Shown here: positions 57,501 to 64,000 of the stretch, in pieces
How the letters are laid out: each line of letters begins with the position of its first letter
How positions within the stretch are numbered: the first letter of the stretch is position 1
Assembly (NCBI GenBank): GCA_943787605.1
Contig: CALSNB010000001.1
Coordinates: forward strand, 434,001-498,000
DNA: 64,000 nucleotides
Origin: GCA-2697345 sp002697345
Lineage (GTDB): Bacteria; Pseudomonadota; Alphaproteobacteria; Rhodobacterales; Rhodobacteraceae
Reading direction: 5' to 3'
Made by a program: the position numbers and the translations under genes
Notes under the pieces: generated by a model
Seen by the model: the letters and a program-made list of their open reading frames with translations, nothing else
What the model was told of the DNA's origin: nothing
Database searches by the model: none

Positions 57501-58643
57501 ATGAGCCAATATGATTTAGTATTAAAAGGCGGTCACGTCGTTGATCCGTCTCAAGGTATTGATAAAGTCCAAGATATTGCATTCACAGATGGAAAAGTTG
57601 CCAAGATTAGCGATGATATATCTGGAAGTGATGGAAATGATGTTAGGGACGTCAGTAAATCGTATGTTGTTCCTGGCTTGATCGATCTACATACACACGT
57701 CTATTGGGGTGGCACTTCTTTAGGTATCGATGCAGACGATTTTTGCAGGCACAACGGCGTCACAACCGCAGTCGATACTGGCTCGGCAGGTCCTGGTAAC
57801 TTTGCTGGATTTCGCAAGCATGTCATCGATAAGTCAGACGCAAGAATTCTAGCATATCTGCACGTGTCTCACGCTGGTGTATATGCCTTTTCAGATAGGG
57901 TGATGGTAGGTGAGAGTAAAAACCTTGACTTGATGGATCCAATTACGGCAATCGAAGTGGTAAATGAAAATAGAGACGTAATTGTCGGAATTAAAGTAAG
58001 GCTTGGCAGGATTGCGTCAGGGGTTCACGGCACTATTCCCTACGAGTATGCATTACAAGTTGCAGAGGAAACAGGATTACCAATTATGGTCCACATTGAT
58101 GAGCCTCCACCCTCATATGCTCACATTATTTCTAGACTTCGGAAAGGAGATATCCTGACACACTGCTTTAGACCGTTCCCAAATACACCGATTATGGCTA
58201 ATGGGAAGGTTCTACCAGAAGTTCTCGAAGCTCGAGAAAGAGGTGTAGTATTTGATATTGGCCACGGTAAGGGTTCGTTCTCTTTTAAAGTAGCCAGATT
58301 AATGCTTGAGAATAACTTCCAGCCAGATGTTATTTCTTCGGATGTTCATAAGTTGTGTATTAATGGGCCTGCGTTTGATCAACTTACCACATTATCGAAG
58401 TTTTTAATCTTAGGTGTTCCCTTTTATAATGTGATTGAACAGTCAACTGTGAACGCTGCAAAGGCTCTTAATAGGCCAGAACTTGGGACTTTCAAAGTTG
58501 GCTCTGTTGGGGATGTTACACTTTTAAGAATTGATAGTGGTGCGTATAACTATATTGACGTTAAGGGTGAGACAGTTGTCGGTGATAAGAAAATCGAGCT
58601 CGACGGTGTCGTATTAAACGGGAGGTGGTGGCACTCAGCCTAA
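57501..58643 (+). CDS. amidohydrolase, dihydroorotase/EF_0837-type deacetylase family
   Basis: The 380-residue metal-dependent hydrolase has His64-x-His66 (LIDLHTHVYWGG), a candidate carbamylated Lys near 156 (IVGIKVRLGR), and further ligands in MVHIDEP, THCFRPFPN and ISSDVHKLC. The family includes deacetylases of small amides and cyclic ureido compounds. It follows the M81 gene by 118 nt, which points to a small pathway for breaking amide bonds. Its stop lies 1 nt from the convergent acyl-CoA ligase stop. Confidence 0.88.
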   Translation: MSQYDLVLKGGHVVDPSQGIDKVQDIAFTDGKVAKISDDISGSDGNDVRDVSKSYVVPGLIDLHTHVYWGGTSLGIDADDFCRHNGVTTAVDTGSAGPGNFAGFRKHVIDKSDARILAYLHVSHAGVYAFSDRVMVGESKNLDLMDPITAIEVVNENRDVIVGIKVRLGRIASGVHGTIPYEYALQVAEETGLPIMVHIDEPPPSYAHIISRLRKGDILTHCFRPFPNTPIMANGKVLPEVLEARERGVVFDIGHGKGSFSFKVARLMLENNFQPDVISSDVHKLCINGPAFDQLTTLSKFLILGVPFYNVIEQSTVNAAKALNRPELGTFKVGSVGDVTLLRIDSGAYNYIDVKGETVVGDKKIELDGVVLNGRWWHSA

Positions 58644-58644
58644 A

Positions 58645-60153
58645 CTATAATGAAGAGCTAAGCTTTTTTAAGTGTTCAACTTGAACCTTTCCCATTGCAT
58701 TCCTTGGTAGTTCATTAAGAAGTAATATTTCTTTTGGACGCTTAAAGCTAGCAACCTTGTCCTTAAATATATTTAAAATATCACCTGGTTTTTTACTTGC
58801 GTCATTGAGCACGACTATAGCAATTGGTATTTCACCCCATTTTGCATCATGGCGGCCTACAACAGCACATTCCTTAACCTCCGCAGCATTATTTAAGACG
58901 CGTTCAAGTTCGGCTGGATATATGTTTTCACCCCCCGAAATTATGACATGCTTCAATCTGTCGGTGAACCAATAAAGACCGTCCTTATCTTTAATTGCAA
59001 GATCGCCTGTTTTAAACCATCCGTCATGAATTGCTTTTTCTGTCTCATCTGGGTTGTTCCAGTAGTATGAAAAGTTATTAGGTGCCTTTACCCAGATTTC
59101 TCCAGTTACATTTAGGGGAGCTTCGGACCCGTCGCTTAACATGAGCTTTATTTCTGTATTTAAACCAGATCTTCCGATTGATCCTTCTGTATCGAAAGCT
59201 TCATCTGGTTTTTGGTAAATAGTCACTGGACCTGTTTCTGTGGCACCGTAGATTTGTATCATTGGAATACCTCGGCTGTGACTATCTTTTATAAAACTAA
59301 GTGGAACATCGGTAGAGCCGATTGCTATTACCCTGAGGTCAGGGAACACTTTGTTATCCCAGTTAATTTTTTTAGAAATTGCCGAAATTATAGTTGGCAC
59401 ACAAACCATTGTCGTAATCCCCGCATTCCTTAATTTTCCAATTGCTACATCAGGATCAAATATGGGTAATAAGGTTACGTGGGCACCAACATAAAAAGCA
59501 GGAAACATTTGAATATTAATACCACCCACGTGAAAAAGCGGTAGTAGGTTTAAGATATGATCATTATCTGTCATATTATGGGCATTTACACTAATTATAG
59601 CGTTAGAGAGGATTGCATTTTGAGTTAAGACTGCTCCCTTTGGGAACCCGGTTGTTCCAGATGTATAAACAATGAGTAACGGGTCATTTAGGCTACTTAT
59701 ATAGTTTATATTAAATTGCTTTTGCTCTTCATTTTTTAACTCTTCTCGAAATAACTCCGTACCAACTGTCTCACAGTTCAAAGCTCTAAGAATTGACGGC
59801 ATGTTTTCCTGAAATCGATCTTCGTAAAAGACTACTATCGGACTGCAGTCCTTAATAATCTCATTTAATTCACCAGAACTTAACCTCCAGTTCAAGGGCA
59901 CCACTATTAAGCCAAGCTTTGCACAGGCAAAGAAAAGTGCCACCTCTAAAGTGCTGTTGGTGCCGTAATAGGCAATTCTGTCGCCATGCTTAAGATTAAA
60001 GTCTAAACATAACTTTGCTGTTACTTTTGTAATAAAATTACTAAACTCTAAATACGTCCAGTGCTCGTCATTAAAACTTAAGGCTAGTTTTTTAGGTTGC
60101 TGTGCAGCGTGCTCCGTAAACCAGTTGTCCAGTGTCGAAAAACTTTCACTCAA
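58645..60153 (-). CDS. AMP-binding acyl-CoA synthetase
   Basis: The 502-residue ligase has the P-loop YTSGTTGFPKGAVLTQ, the adenine motif QIYGATETGPVT, the hinge TGDLAIKDKDGLYWFTDRLK split over residues 385-405, and the catalytic Lys in LPRNAMGKVQ. It would activate a short or aromatic carboxylate to CoA. It starts with TTG 60153, 3 nt after the acyl-CoA dehydrogenase stop, and is last in the four-gene operon that begins with the NicX homologue. The substrate is unknown. Confidence 0.9.
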   Translation of the reverse strand: MSESFSTLDNWFTEHAAQQPKKLALSFNDEHWTYLEFSNFITKVTAKLCLDFNLKHGDRIAYYGTNSTLEVALFFACAKLGLIVVPLNWRLSSGELNEIIKDCSPIVVFYEDRFQENMPSILRALNCETVGTELFREELKNEEQKQFNINYISSLNDPLLIVYTSGTTGFPKGAVLTQNAILSNAIISVNAHNMTDNDHILNLLPLFHVGGINIQMFPAFYVGAHVTLLPIFDPDVAIGKLRNAGITTMVCVPTIISAISKKINWDNKVFPDLRVIAIGSTDVPLSFIKDSHSRGIPMIQIYGATETGPVTIYQKPDEAFDTEGSIGRSGLNTEIKLMLSDGSEAPLNVTGEIWVKAPNNFSYYWNNPDETEKAIHDGWFKTGDLAIKDKDGLYWFTDRLKHVIISGGENIYPAELERVLNNAAEVKECAVVGRHDAKWGEIPIAIVVLNDASKKPGDILNIFKDKVASFKRPKEILLLNELPRNAMGKVQVEHLKKLSSSL

Positions 60154-60156
60154 GAC

Positions 60157-61407
60157 TTACTCATCTCGCTCTCCAGACTCGTAAAGTGTCGCTTTTCCTA
60201 ACATGTCAAGGCACAGCTCACTCGTCCAAGGTAACATCAATGAGCCGCACCTACTGTCTCTGTAGAGACGTTCTAAGTGTAAACTCTTTAACATCGACTG
60301 CCCACCACATGTTCTAATTGCCAATTGAGCGATTTTATTTGAGTTTTCCATTACCGTGTACTGTGCCGCCCAAGCTCGCAATAAACTTTCTCGTGAAGGG
60401 TAGGGGCCTGCCTCAGTAATTGCTTGGAACCAAATACCTTTTGTCTGCTCTAATATTATGCGCATTTCGGCAACCGCAATTTGTTTGGTGGGATGCATTC
60501 TTCGTTTTACGGGGGGAGTCCCTGGCATTTCACCTCGAAGGTATTTGATAGTAAAGTCATAGGCTGCCTGCGATATTCCCATATAGGCTGGCGTCAGGGT
60601 CATGAACATATGAGGCCATCTCTTAGCAGCCTTGTGGTACACGCCTGAGGGCATAAGTTTTGCATTATCTGGAACGAAAACATCCTTAAAGATTAAGTTT
60701 CTCGAAACAGTTCCCCTCATACCAAGTGGATCCCACTCGCCCTCTACCGAGACACCTTCAGAGTTAGCTGGAATTGCTAAATAAGTCGTATTCATTCTAT
60801 CTTGAGTTCCAGCAACTTCTGATATTTCGGTGCAAAGTGTTCCATAGTAATTTGCATGGCCAGAAAGTGACGCAAAAATTTTCTTTCCATTTACAATCCA
60901 ACCATTGTCTACTTTTAACGCTATGGTTTGGAAGGTACTAGAGCCCGCAGCAGCTGAGCCGCCCTCAGAAAAAGGTTGCGCATAAATAGCACCTTCATTT
61001 AAAATTCTTTTATAGTGAATTTCTCTCGAGACATTATGCTTCTCTCTATCAGCTCCATCAATATCAAGAGTATCAATTAAATGGCCGCTCCAAAGGCATG
61101 ATGAGACATGCATGTTGAATGTAAGTGCTGTAGCACCGCAATACCTACCAATTTCTGCAGCGGTAAGCATATATGTCTTAAAATCTGCACCGTGGCCTCC
61201 ACTAGGTTCAGGGATACAGACACCTATTAAGCCACTCTCAAAGAGATCCTTATAGTTTTCCGTTGGAAATGTTGCCGTCCGGTCGTAGTGAGCAGCTCTT
61301 AAGGAAAATTTCTCTTGACCAAGTTTCCTGGCAAGCCTTGTCAGTTTAATTTGCTTACTGTTTAAACCCCAAGCTTTTTCTTCAAATATTGGATGATCTT
61401 CTGACAT
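60157..61407 (-). CDS. acyl-CoA dehydrogenase family protein
   Basis: The 416-residue flavoprotein has IPEPSGGHGADFKTYMLTA, the FAD stretch YAQPFSEGGSAAAGSSTF, ASLSGHANYYGTL, and the C-terminal CGGQSMLKSLHLERLYRD. The usual catalytic Glu/Gly region is altered (RCGSLMLPWTSELC), as seen in a subgroup that may use other substrates or act as a monooxygenase. It overlaps the hydrolase stop by one base (TAATG), so the two are coupled. Confidence 0.88.
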   Translation of the reverse strand: MSEDHPIFEEKAWGLNSKQIKLTRLARKLGQEKFSLRAAHYDRTATFPTENYKDLFESGLIGVCIPEPSGGHGADFKTYMLTAAEIGRYCGATALTFNMHVSSCLWSGHLIDTLDIDGADREKHNVSREIHYKRILNEGAIYAQPFSEGGSAAAGSSTFQTIALKVDNGWIVNGKKIFASLSGHANYYGTLCTEISEVAGTQDRMNTTYLAIPANSEGVSVEGEWDPLGMRGTVSRNLIFKDVFVPDNAKLMPSGVYHKAAKRWPHMFMTLTPAYMGISQAAYDFTIKYLRGEMPGTPPVKRRMHPTKQIAVAEMRIILEQTKGIWFQAITEAGPYPSRESLLRAWAAQYTVMENSNKIAQLAIRTCGGQSMLKSLHLERLYRDSRCGSLMLPWTSELCLDMLGKATLYESGERDE

Positions 61408-62189
61408 TATTGTAAACCCTGATAAAAATTACTTAAGATTTTATTGGTGCTTTTACCATCTTCAAGATTTGTAAGATGGCCTGCACCAGGTATTTGATGA
61501 TACTCCGCATATGGAATTACCTCAGCCATTTTTTTCATTGTCTTAGGTGGGGCATTTGTATCTTCCTCACCCGCTATTAAACAGCAGGGTACTTTAAGTG
61601 TCTTTATGTCATTTCTTCGGTTAAATGTCACCAAACACTGAATAATATCACGATACGTACTCGAAGAGACAGCCGACATCGAATTTATTGCTTCTTGCTT
61701 TACTGTGTCTGTAGCGCTTGAGCCCATAATATCAGGAATAAACTTCACAGCGAGTTCTTTAAGTGTCATTCCCATATCTAATGGTTTCAATCGAGCCTTT
61801 ATAAAATCATCTTGGAAGGTCTTATCTTTTCCTCCAAATGCCGATGTGGTAGCAATTAATGTTAAGGATTTTACACAATTTGGGTTTCTGATGGTAGTTT
61901 CTAAAGCGATCATTCCCCCAATAGATTGCCCACACAGATGTACTTTTGATATATGTAGTGCCTCCATAAACTCGACAAGTTTATCAGCAAAATTTTTAAA
62001 ACTTAAGTTGGATAGGCTCTTAGAGTTACCGTAACCAGGTAGATTTAACGAGATAACTCTATGAGATCCGCTGAGCTTCTCAAGTTGTGGTTTAAAACTG
62101 TCAGAATTGCCACCTATCCCATGAAGAAAAATAATTGGGATTTCAGAATTTCCATAATCTTGATAGGTTATTCCACAGACTTCTTTCAT
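61407..62189 (-). CDS. alpha/beta hydrolase next to NicX homologue (NicD-like candidate)
   Basis: The 260-residue hydrolase has the oxyanion motif FLHGIGGNSD and a full triad: Ser89 (CGQSIGGM), Asp210 (AGEEDTNAPP) and His238 (GAGHLTNLE). By sequence alone it looks like an enol-lactonase or haloperoxidase-type hydrolase. Its ATG overlaps the NicX stop as ATGA, and in nicotinate degradation NicX is followed by the alpha/beta hydrolase NicD, which removes formate from N-formylmaleamate. The NicD-like role is inferred from this pairing. Confidence 0.85.
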   Translation of the reverse strand: MKEVCGITYQDYGNSEIPIIFLHGIGGNSDSFKPQLEKLSGSHRVISLNLPGYGNSKSLSNLSFKNFADKLVEFMEALHISKVHLCGQSIGGMIALETTIRNPNCVKSLTLIATTSAFGGKDKTFQDDFIKARLKPLDMGMTLKELAVKFIPDIMGSSATDTVKQEAINSMSAVSSSTYRDIIQCLVTFNRRNDIKTLKVPCCLIAGEEDTNAPPKTMKKMAEVIPYAEYHQIPGAGHLTNLEDGKSTNKILSNFYQGLQ

Positions 62190-63224
62190 TCCACAAGGGC
62201 CCCATCAACCACAACCTTTTTCCCATCAATACTGATGGTGCACCCCATCATTGGCAGATCAAAGTGACCATCTGTAAATCTATTAGCAAATTCATTTGCT
62301 CCGGTAGAATAAAGAAAATTCCCGGCTAAAGACCTTAATTCTGTACCGTTTAAGTCTTTCTTATCGTACATAGTTAGTGACTCGTAGCGAGATAGTTTGT
62401 TCAGTCCCCAACCCACGTGACTAGTAGCATAACAATTCTTGTCTCCAAAAGATGAAAGGTAGTTTGACATTAGTTTCGCATCTGACCCTGTGCCATCAAT
62501 GGAAACAACATAGTCACTTTCTATCATTAGTTTCACCTCAGATTCAAAGTATTTCTTAAAAGTAAGGTTAATGTCACCAGGCTGTAGAGACTAATGTTCC
62601 ATTTACACTTCCTGCTGCTGGAAAGGACACGACTAATCCTCCAGGCCAATGGGCTAATGTCCCAGGTTTATCTGTAAACCCCCAGACACCAACCGTATTG
62701 TTTCCTTTCATGTCGACACTTAAGTTGGTTCCTCGGCTACTAGTAACCCTCATTTCTTTTGATTTCCGGCAAAGCCTAGATGCTTCTAAAGTTTTCTGTT
62801 TTAGATCTTCAGTTGGCATTAGTCTCGTTAAAATGTCTGGGTGTTCGTTGGATATAGTCATAATTCTGGTACCAGATTTAAGAATTTTATGCGTCTGAGC
62901 AGAGTGCATAAGTCCCTCAAGAGTTAAATCAACAACAAAGTCAGCATCGCATAAGGCAGTCACCGCTTTATCTTGTTCATTTAGGGCTAAAGAGGCGCCA
63001 CTAGACCTGATTATCGCCTCTGAGATTGTTCTGGGACTTGTTACCTTAATTGAGTAAAAGGGTACGCCCATTCTACTCAATGCTAGCTCTGCAAGATTGC
63101 AATTAAGTTCTCTGCTTTGTGTTTCTGATAAGATTATAGCTGTTTCAGATGGGTTTAACTTGCAAGATTTAAAGATACTTTCAAAACTATCTATCCAATG
63201 CAATTCTATACGATCACTTAACAT
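62186..63224 (-). CDS. NicX-type 2,5-dihydroxypyridine dioxygenase family protein (one frameshift)
   Basis: From ATG 63224 (AAGGAA upstream) the frame gives VWGFTDKPGTLAHWPGG and SFPAAGSVNGTLVSTA, then stops at 62574 because of one extra base near 62580. The restored frame reads PGDINLTFKKYFESEVKLM and on to 62186, about 345 residues, normal for NicX. The iron ligands expected for NicX are present: His269 (ATSHVGWG), His320 and Asp322 (TDGHFDLPM). Databases often call this family aminopeptidase M29 or T, but these residues fit the extradiol-type ring-cleaving NicX. It is first in a four-gene operon. The substrate is probably a hydroxylated N-heterocycle. Confidence 0.82.
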
Positions 63225-63368
63225 ATTTATTCCTTCAGAACTTTTTGCACTCGGCACTATCAGTATATAATTATAACCATACAACAATATAGTAAATTAA
63301 AGGTAAATTATTTTTAAAAAAATTTAAATTATATCTTTTTTGAAAACAAATTTATTTTAGATAAAACC

Positions 63369-64000
63369 TTATTTAGTGTTAAGACCTCTTTGCTCTAAGA
63401 TTGCACTCACCCCAGGCATAGCGCCGCGAAACTTTATATATAAATCTTCTGCAGGGCTTGATCCACCTGATGAATAAATACAGTCATGAAGTAATCTTGC
63501 CGTTGTCGTGTCAAACGGATCTCCAACCTCAGTAAAGGCCATAAATGCGTCAGAATCCATAACCTCCGACCACATATATGAATAGTATCCCGAAGAGTAA
63601 CCATCACCAGAAAAAATATGAGAAAAGTTTGGAGTTGCGTGTCTCATTCCTATCGCTTCGGGCATATTGAGTTCTTTTAAAACTCTGTCTTGTAATTTTA
63701 TAGGATCAATTTCATTTATCTGTTCGTGGAAGGTCAAATCCACTAAAGCAGATGATATGTACTCGACTGTTGAAAACCCCTGGTCAGCATTTCGTGCCTT
63801 GAGAAGTTTTTGGACTAGGGAAGGTGGCATTGGTTCCCCTGTCTCAAAGTGTAAAGCAAACATGTTTAAGACCTCAGGAACTTCGAGCCAATGTTCAAAT
63901 AACTGGCTGGGTAACTCCACGAAATCGCGAGATACTGAAGTACATGAAATAAATGGGTATGTAACATCCGAAAGCATGACATGCAGAGCGTGGCCAAATT
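63369..64000 (-). CDS. M3 family oligopeptidase, C-terminal part
   Basis: The frame is open from the window edge and gives the last 210 or so residues of an M3 zinc peptidase. It starts with FGHALHVMLSDVTYP, the end of the HEFGHALH zinc motif. SGDGYSSGYYSYMWSEVMDSDAF, here split across residues near 130-155, is typical of peptidyl-dipeptidase Dcp and oligopeptidase A, as is the HFETGEPMPP stretch. The rest of the gene lies beyond 64000. It precedes the nicX operon on the same strand by about 145 nt. Confidence 0.93.
   Translation of the reverse strand, partial: FGHALHVMLSDVTYPFISCTSVSRDFVELPSQLFEHWLEVPEVLNMFALHFETGEPMPPSLVQKLLKARNADQGFSTVEYISSALVDLTFHEQINEIDPIKLQDRVLKELNMPEAIGMRHATPNFSHIFSGDGYSSGYYSYMWSEVMDSDAFMAFTEVGDPFDTTTARLLHDCIYSSGGSSPAEDLYIKFRGAMPGVSAILEQRGLNTK

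Noticed and set aside
62186..63224. Leucyl aminopeptidase (M29/AmpS) for the NicX homologue
   Set aside because: The HVGWG and HFDLP iron-ligand motifs and the operon partner fit NicX better than a metallo-aminopeptidase.

Overview
The window reads as a piece of the chromosome of an AT-rich marine alphaproteobacterium, most likely a low-G+C member of the Rhodobacterales (Roseobacter group). The grounds are a dddP DMSP lyase whose metal ligands fall at exactly the residue numbers known from roseobacters, the gene order rne / mrcA / prfB, a bactofilin next to an M23 peptidase, an alphaproteobacterial RNase E ending in a GWW motif, a complete phenylacetate operon and a DctB/DctD pair. The taxon is inferred from gene content and order; no rRNA gene is present. 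No CRISPR array, transposase or phage gene was seen.

Layout. 1-4.0 kb: end of purS, purQ, then dctB and a frameshifted dctD. 4.4-12 kb: rne, an aminotransferase, mrcA (PBP1A) and prfB. 12-13.7 kb, minus strand: M23 peptidase and bactofilin. 14.2-24.3 kb: a large AsmA/YhdP-like protein, queA, an MFS transporter, lpd and uvrA. 24.3-27.3 kb: dddP on the minus strand, divergent from a DUF3445 gene and a histidine phosphatase, then tRNA-Val(TAC). 27.4-29.5 kb: a stretch visibly richer in G+C, holding a broken metallophosphoesterase and a VOC-bicupin fusion. It leads into a GMC oxidoreductase, a GFA-family protein, an alpha/beta hydrolase and an ABC exporter. 34.9-45 kb: a small cupin, a 43-residue basic protein, and a block rich in DNA repair (recQ, an Ada-like methyltransferase, a 4Fe-4S photolyase of the PhrB type and a second photolyase) with HutD, a DMT transporter and a di-iron hydroxylase between them.

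45.2-54 kb is a phenylacetate operon, paaABCDE-paaZ-paaG-paaI-paaK-paaR. A PaaR-type palindrome lies inside its promoter. It covers CoA activation, ring epoxidation, isomerisation, ring cleavage and proofreading; the beta-oxidation genes paaF, paaH and paaJ are not here. 54-58.6 kb holds a DMT transporter, an AhpD-fold protein, an M81 metallopeptidase and an amidohydrolase. On the other strand, 58.6-63.2 kb is a tightly packed operon: a NicX-type ring-cleaving dioxygenase, an alpha/beta hydrolase, an acyl-CoA dehydrogenase and an acyl-CoA ligase. This looks like an N-heterocycle catabolic route that I cannot match to a described pathway. The window ends inside an M3 oligopeptidase.

At least eight genes (dctD, the bactofilin gene, the metallophosphoesterase, the ABC exporter, the small basic protein, paaC, paaR and nicX) carry one to three single-base frameshifts, several of them in homopolymer runs. 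Both sides of each shift still encode conserved protein. Sequencing or assembly error explains most of these better than gene decay, so functions are described for the repaired reading frames.
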